Positions 33,701-46,455 of a stretch of DNA of 64,000 nucleotides are shown here, piece after piece. The DNA lies in NCBI GenBank assembly GCA_030248065.1, contig JASAMV010001023.1, forward strand, positions 1 through 64,000. The letters are read 5' to 3'. The position numbers and the translations under genes are program-made. This stretch comes from Rhynchonema sp. JSB1_4. Its lineage: Eukaryota; Nematoda; Chromadorea; Monhysterida; Xyalidae. The notes under the pieces were generated by a model. It was not told the DNA's origin, made no database searches, and saw only the letters and a list, made by a program, of their open reading frames with translations. The number at the start of each line of letters is the position of its first letter. Position 1 is the first letter of the stretch.

Positions 33701-36700
33701 TCCTTGTCAAACGGTTATGTGTCAGTAACTATATACGCGCTCACGCGGGCTCTAGGCACTGTAATTCTACCGAGACAACAACGTTCCGTCGCGTTCGCGG
33801 GTGAATTCAGCGAAACAAGATGGTCGTTCGATTAAAATCGAAATCAACATATAAATATACATAGGCACGTAAACTCGCAATCAAGTAAATTGAACGCACG
33901 CGAGTAATAATAGAAAGAGAAAACGTGCTGGAAACCAACCAATGCTGTTCCCATCGGTCGCAGTCGGCCTGGCACGCGTGTCCGGCGACGGTGACAGTCG
34001 GGTCGGCAGTCTCAGTCCGCCATTGGGGGCTTGTTGCCGCATGTCTGGGGGATGGGTCTGCTCTGACGTGCTGAAATGCAAAACAGTTTAGCCACCCTCT
34101 CGTGATGTGGGAAATTGATCTTGACCAGAAATATTATGACGGGTTAGGGACAACTGACCGTCTCCAGGCGTGTGGTGCCAGCAAATGCAGGGGGGCAAGC
34201 GGGGGGCCAAGGTGTGCGCCGGTTGTAGTAGACGCCATCAGAGGGGGCCGTTCACGACGACCTGAGCGAACATATACGCTTTATACCAACTTTGCGTATT
34301 AAGGCATATGCAATCTAATGTCTAGTGGCTGTTTGAGACATTTATTATCTAAAAAAATCAGCGGCAAATCAGTGAGCAGCTGCGCTGCCTCAGCCGTGAC
34401 GTCATTATCAGCTGGGCTGCAGCAGCTGGCGAAAACGTTCACGCTTGGTCGTGTGGCAAAGATGGATTACGGACTTGGAACATTGATCTCAGTGTCCTCC
34501 AAAGTATACATACAGTGCCCACCTGGTGTAGTGTCTGCTCTGAGCGCGCGCGACCTGGTCCTGTTGCTGGGTGGTGCTGGTTGCAGTCGGGGCAATGGCT
34601 GATTATTGATAGTTGACGTGCAGGCGGCCGCGTAGTGTGAATGCACTGCTGCTGAAACACCGTAAAGGCTCAATGAATGAAGGTGTCGAACTGAAACCTA
34701 ATGAATTACATGGATCATATGGGCGACGTACCGGACTACAGTAATTCGGTAGGCTACTGTGCACTGTCCATACTTACATAGTATACGCAGAGCTAATGTA
34801 TACGCACCAGTAGGTATCGCATGTTACGGAGATAATAAATATCAGAGGGTGCGATTAAAAAATGTTGCAAAGTTGCCTGCCGCTGCACATCCAGGTCACA
34901 TTGTAGGGCGCACAAGAACTACTCGGGTATGTATGTTTGTCTGGTTGAACACGTTTTCTGCACCTTGGAATCAATCAGCGTGTGTGAAAGTGAACCTCAC
35001 TAGTTCGCTCATGTGCTAACGGACGCAATTAGTGGACGTCAATGCACTTAACACACTTATTGGGGTCAGGTATACTATGACAGGTACAGACCCACTAACA
35101 CTTTGGTACCCAAACACGACTGTGTAAGAAGACATTATGACACCAGATAACAGCTGATTAGAAATCTCTGCGGACACTGCGCGTCCATGCAACTACCGTA
35201 TGACCATGACATAAGTATTATACAATGTATACATTGATATGATATGATACACAAATAGGTACTACAAGGTAACAAAGCACTTTATCTCTTCCTGGCTACA
35301 CTTCTATATACAGTACATTCAGAATGGACAAAAAGCAGTTCTGTTATTAGTAGAACCCATTTGGATCTTTCATTATCGCAACAGATCCTGTGTGTTATCC
35401 TGCTCCCAGGAACATTTCCCACGACAAGTAATGACCCTTCTCATCCACATCATAACAACGATGATACAAAACCACTACATATACGAAATCGAACTGTGGA
35501 CATGGCACAGTACACACTCTTTGAGAGGAATGATCGGAATCCAACGACTTCGGAATCCGCCCACAAAAGATTTTTCACGATGTACAATACACAGAGTTCA
35601 CGATGAAGGATGCACAATCATGTGAAAGTTTAGTGGAAGGCGTCAAGCCGATCAATGTAGACGATTTCACAAAATACAGATTACCGTACGGATATGCATA
35701 GCACATCAGAGCACCCCATTCCCAGTGCGAATGATTAGCACAAAGTTAAAAGAACAACCGCGCTCAACAGACGTTTGTTTGATCGCGCCAAAGCAGCTGC
35801 TCACCGCAACGCCCACGTGATGTGCGCAGATGCGATCATTTGTGATTATACGAGCTTTTGTGTGATCGTTGCCAGTTCGTGACGAGGACGACACACACAC
35901 ACCCCTGTGACAAATATGAAAAGTTTGCAATGAGGCAACTTGCGTGATAGGGAATATATTTATACATCGGACCGGAGTATCAGCTGACCGTTGAACAAAA
36001 AACGCACATATTCAAGAAGCCGTGAACATGTAACATCTAGGTAATGCATGATACAGCTGGTATAATTGCATTGATGCACGCAGTCGCACATACAAATGCA
36101 ACAGTGACGCACGCTAGATGTCATGGCTGCGCAACAGCCAACTGGTATGCGGACAAGGTGGGCGGTCCGTTTCCGAGTTTGCAACATTTTTATGCAACGT
36201 CCAACCAACCAGCCGTGCGCGCTGCGTTATTGCGTTAGTGGGCACATAGCATGTGTGACTGTGCCCGTATGTACGTGCTGTTGGGTACCGGCTGTTGGTA
36301 CTGCACCTTTCGATGATACAACAGTACCCGAGTAGTGCACATGCGTGTGCGTGAGAGCAGGACTGTTCGCGTTCACGCCGCTCTGCCTGGATGTATGTGT
36401 GTGCCTGTGTGTGCTCTCCAAAAAACACACGGCCAAGCTGGCTGGCTGACTGACTGGCTGCACAGACATGCGCCATTCTCCCGCTACTTGGGTCACGCTG
36501 GTACGACTCTGCATGCAACCACACTACGCTGTGTCCAACAAGCTGTGACGCACTTAGCGACCTACCGCACACACACAAAACTATCTGTGCACAGTGCTGC
36601 CGCCAGACTCTGGTGTTTTACAGCGTTCGCACCGGTTCGCACCATGGTCTACTTGCAAGACGTATGTATACGTGCACCCACATAAAGCCTGCTCATGCGT

Positions 36701-39700
36701 TGTGGTGCGGTTATACTACCACCCACCGAGCCATGTCCTGTGGTGCAGTGCTTTGAAACATGTGGACCAGCCATGCTTTGTACAAGCAGTACACCATGCT
36801 CAGATACATACATACATCATCCACAAATGCTGCCTCTAATACAGCCAAATAGGTGGTCGTTATGTGGTTAGTTGCTTTAATCGTCGGGGTACAGCAGCTG
36901 AGAAAATTCGCTTCTATTGAATTCGAATTACGTACATTATACTGTGTATGTATACTGTACGTATCCTTCACCCGTCTACAACGTAAGTTTTACCCGGGGT
37001 GAAACCGTTTAGTTCTTGTCGCTCAAAAAAACAGCTGCCTGTGATGTCCCTAAATAAAAGGTACTGTATACCTGGTTCGTCAGGGCATGAATAACTTGTG
37101 GCCACAGTTAAAAAAGAGAATTGAGGTCCCTAACAAGATGCAGCACCATACGACACAGCAAGCAGTACCTGACAAGATGCATACGATGAGCTATTTGAAG
37201 CGTTTGAAGCGCAGTCAGCCTGTTGTGCAGTTGTGTATTGTATACATACAGTGTGTGTGTAACTGTAGCGTAGGAGCGAACAGCTGAGAGGCGCATTGCA
37301 ACATGAGGCTAATGTGCGCACAAAGTAAATGGGTGCAGGTTACTGTAGCTGCTCGATGCGCGCTCTAACAGCACACCCACTAATTAGTCATCGATGGCTG
37401 TGCATAGCAACACTGAACACGCGAAGCAGTGCTGGTGTTCTCACATGCTGCAGCGAGTTTGTGTCGTCAGCTGACTGCCTCAGACCCGTGTGGTACATCT
37501 GGACACGTGCCACACACGGCAACTGCATTTCCGTACTTGCGTGTCTGGGCTGGCTTATAATGCCCACCGTGCCTAACGAGATGCGCAATGTTTCAAATCG
37601 CACTAAACTGCAGCAGGCAGCAAGTTGGCGAAGCTAATCAAGATTCACGATCTGCCCGCATACGCCCGGTAATCATGGTGAAAGTGAACGTAATAATAAA
37701 GAGGCCGCACATGTGGTCACATATACGCAGTGGGCAGTGCAGACCGCAAGTTGATATTTCGTCAAAGTAAGATTATTAGAACAGCTGCGCTGGTCACTGT
37801 CAAAGCTCGTGCTCAGTCAGACCACCCAAAGGGAAGCAGCATCCACACAACGGTATTGTCGCGGCATGCAGCGATTTCACACGCGGGCTGTTATCCTGTG
37901 GTGAAGCATCGACCACGAATCAGCAATGAACAAAACGAAATCGTGATGCACAATACCGTTTATATACAAGTGCCTAATGAACGGGTTACCACTTGGATTA
38001 ACGCTGATGTTATACCGTAACCAAGAAACGGACAAAGCGAAGTCAGCTAATGCACATTGAGAAACCTTCAGGTGTTAGGCTCAAGCTATCCAACGACGCT
38101 GATCATGCTCACGCCAATTAGTTTTTTGCAACACTTGCACGAAGGCACATGCACTTTACTTTGTTATCGTTACTTGTGTGGGGATTGCTATCCAGTTTAA
38201 TGAATGTAACAAACATTATTTATAGCGGCAGCACGAACGTAAACGTTGTCTTCACGTGAAAAAGGGCTGAAGTGAAAACATGCGCTGGAACATGTATAAT
38301 TGTAATGGAACGGACCTTGAACAAACGAATACAAAGAAACTATGGCATAACTCAGCACGAGAATTGAAAGAAAGCGCAGACGGAGGCCTTTCTACGCATC
38401 CATATGTAATGGAGCACAAAAATCAGCAGGTTTGACGGGCCACAAGTTATTACTGTACCCGTACCATGTTGACAAATGGAACCAGCTGATTTCGTGGCCC
38501 TGAAAACAGCCAGCGATGGCAAACATTATGGAGTGGACGAGTCGAATCCAATAAGAGCTATTAGCTGCGGAGGTCCAGGTGCCTTTGGTGGTGGTCGCCG
38601 TTGACAACATGTGTACCACATGCAGCACACACATACACACAATGGACATGATGACGAGTGGGTGGCTTTTGGGCGTGTTCCCTGCGCCTCAAATGGGTTT
38701 GGTGGGGTCATGCGACGACAAGTTTGGTCAATACTCTAGTGGCTGTACCAAAGAAATGTCGGTTCGGTGTTCACATTTGGTTGTTGATGAATTAGTGAGT
38801 TCTCTGGGGCTGCCAATACACTCCTGGTGGCATTATCGACTGGTAGTATGGTTTATTGAGTGCATTAACTATTGCTGCCGTAATTTCCCATTGGTAGGTA
38901 CCTACTGTACACGACCACGAAGATACAGCCCTCTCTGTGGTGACAAACATGTCAGGTCCCGAACCTGCACGTATTTTCGGTCAGCTGATCAAAAACAACT
39001 CAGTTGATCGGGAGCGCACATGCACCTACGCTCCCTTCCTATCTCAAGCACAAACCCGTTGTTTTTGACCATTTTGTTGTCACAACAAGCTTGAGTCCGA
39101 TTTGGCTGTGGCAGCTGAACTCAATTTTAATTAGCCGTCGTGAGGGATACAATTATAAAATTCAACTCACTTGCTGGCTTTGTGGTTACGTGCGCATTGT
39201 GTGACTCACGCCAGGTTGAACTGATATCAGGCCTTGTGATCTACGCATGTATACAAACCATTGCACATACTGTATTTTTATAGCGGTTGTGAGCCACGAT
39301 ATTATCATCGTGTTTACTCGATGCAAAAGAAGAAGGACAGGAAGAAAAGCGGGAAACTTTAAAACCAGAAACCTAAGCTCAGGTACAGGAGGATTAAAAA
39401 AGCATCAGTAAGTGCCTAAGTACTACATACTGTACATATATGAGATGTGCACACCACGCAAACATAGCGGATCCCCAGATTACGCAGCTTTGAGCGTGAT
39501 CAGCTTACCGTAACCTGCGCATGCAATACAATATTTCTTCGTTGTATAACCACTGGATAAACACCTGATTCATGAATAACTGGAGAAGAGCGTTTACGGG
39601 CATTAAAAAAAATAAAAAACGGAGCGTCAGCCAACTGGTGCTGGACCAGCATAGTCGCATCCCAACAGTTTTTGTCCGCGTACTCTCTGTCGGTGGTCGT

Positions 39701-42700
39701 GTCTGACGGCAATGTCTCAATGCAGTCAGCCGGTGGTCCACGGACGCATCGTTGTTGCACATAAATCACAAATCATGGTGGTCAAGCAGGGGTACAGCAG
39801 GTGCGACCCTGTATGAAACATGACAATGTGTCGGACCCAACAACAAGTCGCGACTATGTACATGATTGTCCACAGCCCCATCCAGCCAGCCAGGTGAAGT
39901 CCACACACCCGCAATCAGAACATAGAGGTTCGCGCAAATAATGCGGGATGCGCTGAGCAATGACCAAGAAAAACGGGTTGCGGGAAATCGGTGCGAACGA
40001 TATGTTTGGCCAGCCCCAATGCGCCATAGGCCATAGTATACATATAAACAAGCCAGCGGGAGTGAGTGAGAGTGAGTGTTACGCTCGACTGGGTGGTCGC
40101 AGACTCTTGGGTGGTGGTTGCCCAGTACGGCGTAAAAACAGCTGAACATGCGGCCCACCCGCGATGGCACGATGTTGGGTACCGGACGTCGACTGTGTGT
40201 CAGCGTGATTATGTTGTACTCATTAATCAATGCGAAGACGAACAGCTGCGCGTATGTCAAATGACGGGTTACGGTATATTACGCATATATATGTAACATA
40301 AGTGAGTGAACCAGACAGCAGTTGGTGCGGTGGGTGGTCGGACACACACTCAACCACCGACTTAACCTATCCATATTTATTACACCAGGTGCCGTTATTA
40401 TCCAAGTGCATTGTAGAAGTCATTTAAGGTGGAGTTATACTTGTCCATTTTGGGCTTGCAGACAATGAGGACAAATTTTTATTTGAATCATATTTTGTGA
40501 TAGCGTTGTATCACTGATTTCGACCAGCGTGAAAGTTATTCATTTGGTGCAGGGGAACAACTTTTACGCTGGTCGAAATTAGTGATCCAACGCTATCACA
40601 CAATATGATTCAAATAAAAATTTGTCCTCATTGTCTACAAGCCCAAAATGGACAAGTATAACTCCAGCTTTAGAGTCTGCAGTTGACCATCACCCAGTCT
40701 GTGCCCAACAACACTGCGTCTATGACAATCCATCAATATCAAGCATACCAACACGCGCTGATGGGGGTCCGGCCGGACCGAGGCGAACACCAACAAACAA
40801 AAAGTAATAGCCAATCAGATGGCGAGGGGAAAAGAGATAGTGGGGAAAAAACTCAATTACTTTTTGCAGCGACGGCCGTGTGTGTGTGCCATGCCACCCC
40901 TGAAGTCAGCGCGCTGGCAGCGGTAAATTAGGTCAAAACATCACAAACAGCGGGGGTCTGGGGGCCACCAACGGCGCTTCCGACAGACACAGACCACCAC
41001 TGACGGAACAAGAGCATAACAACAATCGATGCAGAGAGAAGTAGAAAATTGGTGAGAGCTTGTTGGGAACAAGTGGTATGGGTACTGTACCTATACATTG
41101 AATGATATGGCGATTGACGCCTTTAATTGATTACCACATGCTCATGGACATTGTGGGTGATTGACATGAAAGTATATAAATGACCTGCACCTGAACAGGT
41201 TAGAGAGGCAGAGAGAACTAGCAAGAAAATTAATTCTGGGTGCTTTGGCATTATACGAGATATCACATCATAAAACTCGTACTACGACGCGACGGTCTGT
41301 TTATGTCAAGTTGGAAATTATAAACTGAGCCGTAGGAAGCCAAGATATCGTATCCATAATCAAAGACTGAAATCGGGTACCTGTGTGTTTTAATCCCCTG
41401 CTTTAATCTCTTGAAGCCTAATTGTACACAGGAATTTCTGGTTTCCAATGTCCGAGTGCTTTATATTTATAAGCTCATATCAGGTGATCGCAAGCCACAA
41501 CCTGTCATGCTGTGGTGAACATATAGCAGGTATTATAATACCATGGATAGCCATACCACAGTAGATCGTATGGCATCAGCGTTCCCAACAATTGTTTTGC
41601 CCATAAAGTGAGCTGCAAAAAGACCCAGCTGAGAACTCATAAGCGCGACTGCACCGTAGGCGTGCGCATTATTGGAAAAAAAGTAATGACTCGGAGCCAA
41701 ACTAAAATAAATCCGCAACTTTGGAGGAGCGCTGGCAACGGCGGTCTCGCTGCCGGTACTGCTTATTATTGGACACCGGCGCTGTGTGCCCCCTGGGGTC
41801 AATGTTGATGGTACCCATTGAAACCGCTACACTGAACTGTCCGCGCTTATGGTTATGTATCATTGTTCTGATAAGTTGTGATCCATTTTAGTCAGTTTCG
41901 ACTTTTTCCCATGCGTTGATTAATTGCTGGTTCAACGCGCATCTCCACGTGCTTTTCATGTCTGGGGCAACAAGTATATGAACAGTAGTCATGTGGTCGT
42001 GCTTGGGAACCGTTTGGCACAGTCACCAGTACATCTATGAAAGATTGAACCCAAGAAAGGACCCAGACTTCAATTGTAACCGCAACTGCTATACGTAATA
42101 TTACGGTTGCACAATGAGATCGCATTAATAATGCCTAAATCGCTCCGACCTCTCGTGACAGACGGCCAGACAAAATGTGCGCACATCCTGAACTGGGACA
42201 TTTTAGGGCCTGGCATCTCATCACTTGCAATATGTGCAAGCAATGGAACTTTATGTCTCATGTTGCTGCAACAGCTGCCGTGAGCAGACAATTGAACACA
42301 CAAACCGTATACTGTATACAGCTACGGTATACTGTATATATGCAAGTTTCAAAAATTGTCATTAACTAATAGCCGCTTCAGATGTGCATGTGCATCAATC
42401 ATGTTATGCGCATATTGCCACATGCACGCATGTTCATCGCGTGATTTACATAGGCTTCCTCCACCCTGATCCTAATCGCAATTTGCTATTGAAACAAAAG
42501 GCCCGAACAATATTGTAGCTATATACAATTGTTGACGTACAGTGGCTTATGTCGTTAATTCAGATCGTCAACTCTTGTGGTCAACTCTCATGCATCGTTT
42601 CTCGCGCTCATTTAATGCTGTTTGAGTTGACGACAACAGTTGACCACTTGAGTTGACGACTGCACAATTAGCCCATGCAGTAGTATGCACCTAATATGTG

Positions 42701-45700
42701 AACATCCAGAATAAAAAAATCCATAAATGTCGTTGTCGTTAACGAAAAATGACCAAGCAGCATACCTCCACCTTTTCGTAGTACGGTGTAAGGTACAAAC
42801 ACAGGTCCAGGCTTGGTACAGGCTTCCCAATCCAGTACCGTTATCTTGAACTGATGTTGTCTTGAAGCTGACGGTCATGTGACGCACACCTACATATATG
42901 GCAGCCACAGGATATGCGCCCATTTTAGCACGGACGTTGATTAAAAAACGCAAGGTTATACTGTATTTGCGTTTGATTGGTCGGGTGCAGCATTTGAGTT
43001 CATCGCGTGCACCCACCGCATGAAATATTGCAAATTGATGTAATCACCAAGAAAATGCCCGACCGCACAATACCTACATGCGCATAAACATCATCGCGAC
43101 TATTTGACCACCGTTCATCAAGTGTAAATAGCGCAAAAGTGTATGAATGGTCGTTATGAGCATTGGGGCAAGCAATCAAACCGATTGCTGGTGGTAACCA
43201 CACTCGTTCTTCAAAAAATAACTATATTTTCAGCCACACAAAACTCTATCCCGTAACGACCCCACAGAGATGGGCAGTTTGCGTGCATGAAGCACAATGA
43301 CGGAGCCCAACAATTTTTTGGCTTGACAGTTTGTTATCGTGTGACCGTTCTGGCTCGGAACACAGGTTTGCCTCGACTTTGTTGCGGATGATTTATTGAG
43401 GTCTGTCAAGGCACAGGTATGTATGCATGCTTGCCACCAGTGGGAACACACACACACCAGATACCAGTAGACCGGGACAGTATACAGAGTACACGTGGAT
43501 GATTTAAACATCGATGACCCAAATCCGGGCTCGTTTTTTATGCACGTCAGCGCAGTAAAATATCTCGGAACAAGGAAAAAATTGATGGCACGCAAGCTTT
43601 GGCCAGTTGGACACATCATCGCAACCGCTGTGTGCACGTGCATGTACGGACAGCAGCTCGGTTACGGTAGAGGACTATGCATGTGACAATCATTATGCAA
43701 GCATAATAGCCATCCAGGATTCCCACTTGTCATTAATTAATGACTGCAGATCAGAACTAGGAGACTCATGGGTAGCCCAAAAGCAGCGGGCCCCCTGGCG
43801 CGATATTGGGCGTTCTTTTGAAGATGGGCCACCAACATATTGTTTTCACATCTTTTAACCTGTTTTCACACCTTTTACACGCTGCCTGGTTTTTATGGTT
43901 GTTCAAAGGTGGCGCCGCCGCAGCCGACCACTGCTTCTTTTATTGACAAAATGCACATGTGCAGCTCTGGGTGGACATCTAGATTATTGGGCACGGTGAT
44001 TCGGAACTCTGGTATGGACCACCAGACACAAGCGGTACCGTGGAACATGAGCGCCGAGCCCAGTTCACGCAGATGCAGGTAGCAGTTTGAAGACCAATGT
44101 TTGAACACAGCGTTAACATGAAAGATAACGGTCTCTGTTCGATGTTAACAAATCGAATATTGCACCTAATTATGTACGCAGGCATGAGTGAACGTCAGTA
44201 CACATATACGTAAGCGCACATCGCACTGGGTGTTGAGCACAATCGAAAAAAACACCTGCCCCCATAGACGAATAGTCAGAGTTCAGTGTTGTTTGGAGCA
44301 AAGGACGATATTAAAAACTGCCGTGCGCCGCGGCTGCCAACCTCTCCGTTTCAACAAATGGTTAGTTAACTAACTTAAGGAAGCTACGTAAGCTTGACGT
44401 CTCTAATGTAATAATGGAAGCAACGACAATTTTCACTCACATACTGTAGGTATGTACTAGATGTAACAGCAGCTAATACTCACCATATCTATGCGTTGGC
44501 ATTGCAGCAGCACGTGCGTGGTGATGTTGCATGATCATGTGTTGATGTTGATGCATTGCTTGTAGATGTTGCAATTGTATGAGTGCAGGGTGCATCGGCC
44601 ACATGGTCATTGGTGTCGGCGGCAGTGCCCTGATTGGCAGGGGCACTGGCTGTCGTGCTCCTCGGGGTGGATTCGAACCGGCCGTAGCTGGTGGTGGACA
44701 TGGTGGTGCACGTATGCGGTCAGGGGCAGGTTGTCGAAGTGGTCCATTGTAGGCAGCTGCAAACACACAGCCGTACTTCGTTCTCCGAGAGAACAGAGAA
44801 CACGCTGATTGAGTCTCGGGCGTTCAACAACCAATCAGCGCTCGAGAACGTGTTCTCTGTTCACTCAGATAACGAAGTATATGATAGTTTGAGGTCTATT
44901 TTCATATCACATACACAGTACTGCACTGTATATGAGAGTTACCTACATTGGCAGTACTGATGTATATACGAGATATGCAAAACGGGAAAGCGGTATCATA
45001 CAACGCGCTTTCTCCCAACACCCCGAATAAAACAAGGTATCGATCAAACATTGCAACGTTTTCATTTTACATCGTCCCTTCGAGAACCTTGCCCCCGGAT
45101 AAAAAAAACGTTTGGCCACATTGCACACTGCGACTGGCGTAAGCGAAGCCAAAATGCAACACAAAGACCAATTGATAAACGTATGTATGTATTTATGATT
45201 TTGCGTCCCAAAGCCGACGGATGGTTTTTTGGGGCATGTTTTTTCGTGTTTGTGCCTTGTACTATATCTGCGACTGTGCTTGGACCTGTTGTAAGTTTGT
45301 TTTTGTACAAACCTTCAGGCTATTTTAATTTTCATTCGAAAAGTTTCATCTGTTTTTGTAGTTTATGTTCGCAAGAAGCTGCAAGGTGCGATGAACTATT
45401 TTTATGCGTGCACGCTTCTGCTTTTTCTGCGATAAGCGGATTGTTTATGTTTACAATTGAGTCTGGGTACACTGCAAATCCGTATCATTCGTGTGCTGGC
45501 CGACCTGCCGCAGCGTGCAACAAAACATCAGTGATCACCTGCATGCACGTTCAAAACGTAAACGTGGTCGTAAACATTAAAATTGCCGAAATAGTGCATG
45601 TACTATGTACATGTTAGGTTATGGTTTGGGACATCAACCTGAACCAACAACGTATACCAAAAATTAAAAAAAACCAGAACAATCTGAGTACTTGTTTTCC

Positions 45701-46455
45701 GTTGTGCGTGGTGGTTGGTGACTCGAAGCGTCTTTGTGCATGGCATTAGTATTGCAACAAAATGTGACAATCGTTTATTATGCCCAAGAACTGAGGTCGA
45801 GGCAAGTGCGGTCGTATTTTCATGCAGCTGCAAAATGTGGGCAGAACCCCACGTGCAAAAAACCACGCGCAACAAAAAGATCTACGTTCATTTTTGATAA
45901 GTCATGATTTCTCGTAACAGTTGCTGGGTGGGCTCGTTTTGTGTGTTTAACACAACGAATTTAGTGGGTACAGCAAGCACGTGCAAATTGCTGCGAAGCA
46001 GTTGGTTATTGTATACCCGTCAAGTGGAAACTTATCCGCACATTCAATTCGAAAACGTTGCAATGTGCAGAGGACATGAGAACATCGAACTGAATGTTGC
46101 AACATGAGGTGCGGCATGTGAATATTAAATCAATCGTGTCTTTGTAGATGTATATACGTATCCCGGCATTTACATATCGAATACCATTACTCAAGCTGTA
46201 TGTTTTGACCGGGGTGGTCGTACTTCGTGCTGGAGATCCCAACATGGGGAGGGGGCGGCGTCTGACGCATAAAAATGGCAAAGAACCATGAAGTTCGATT
46301 GAAGAAACTGTGAACCAACCAGGCTTGGTCGTCGCCGTGCCACCACAACATTCAAACAGCGCGCACACCGATTTTGATCGTCGTAATGCACCGTCATGCG
46401 AAACATCACACAGTCTGTCCATCGAAGGCACACTGTGACTGCGCATTGTACTCAT
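27732..46455 (-). CDS. GLI: GLI / cubitus interruptus zinc-finger transcription factor
   Basis: Effector of Hedgehog signalling (Ci, GLI; tra-1 in nematodes) that binds DNA with five C2H2 fingers. Fifteen exons close in phase to 920 residues: 46455-46320, 44756-44484, 34651-34523, 34062-33940, 31510-31377, 31272-31048, 30963-30607, 30422-30267, 30200-30036, 29863-29724, 29527-29316, 29230-29112, 29014-28882, 28773-28633 and 28051-27732. The fingers span about residues 440-595, with family motifs [57 protein letters not shown] and [15 protein letters not shown]. Finger 2 has a small insertion (NVDGI). The N-terminal 440 residues are Pro/Gln/His-rich; the C-terminus is only about 320 residues. 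The ATG at 46455 follows an in-frame TAA, but exons 1-4 rest on phase and composition alone. Tandem acceptors 8 bp apart precede exon 4. Confidence 0.93.
28234..28505 (+). mobile_element. TTGGTCGC-family MITE, copy 3, in last GLI intron
   Basis: The 272-bp element starts TTGGTCGCACAATGACC and ends with its complement, with TA at 28232-28233 and 28506-28507. It lies within the final GLI intron (28052-28632). Its interior aligns with the 23937 copy in the same orientation. Confidence 0.88.
32441..32449 (-). promoter_or_regulatory. GLI-binding nonamer (GLI intron 4)
   Basis: GACCACCCA is an exact match to the published GLI/Ci consensus (TGGGTGGTC on the other strand). It is one of four in the introns of the GLI gene itself. 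Confidence 0.5.
37820..37828 (-). promoter_or_regulatory. GLI-binding nonamer (GLI intron 2)
   Basis: Exact GACCACCCA in the 9.8-kb intron. Confidence 0.5.
40090..40098 (+). promoter_or_regulatory. GLI-binding nonamer (GLI intron 2)
   Basis: Exact TGGGTGGTC, followed 13 bases later by the near-match TGGGTGGTG. Confidence 0.5.
40331..40339 (+). promoter_or_regulatory. GLI-binding nonamer (GLI intron 2)
   Basis: Exact TGGGTGGTC, 241 bp from the previous site in the same orientation, which makes this the densest pair. Confidence 0.5.
40427..40670. mobile_element. Near-perfect palindromic MITE in GLI intron 2
   Basis: Two arms of about 110 bp (GGAGTTATACTTGTCC... ending near TTTCGACCAGCGTGAAAGTT) face each other across about 20 bases, with TA at 40425-40426 and 40671-40672. 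The arms are nearly identical, suggesting a recent origin. Transcribed as pre-mRNA it would fold into one long hairpin. Confidence 0.85.
44774..44879. mobile_element. Short MITE beside the GLI exon 2 acceptor
   Basis: The inverted ends TACTTCGTTCTCCGAGAG... and ...CTCAGATAACGAAGTA share about 26 of 31 bases, including GAACAGAGAACACG. CTGATTGAG and CAATCAG pair further in. It ends 17 bp upstream of the acceptor of GLI exon 2 (44756), so it occupies the place where the branch point should be. Confidence 0.65.

Larger units (their letters stand above)
34652..44483 (-). other. GLI intron 2, large and probably regulatory
   Basis: At 9.8 kb this intron is about fifty times the length usual in the window. 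No convincing exon was found inside it. It contains three of the four GLI nonamers, four TACCGTAACC motifs, many TACTGTA heptamers and one near-perfect palindromic MITE (40427-40670). Confidence 0.7.
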
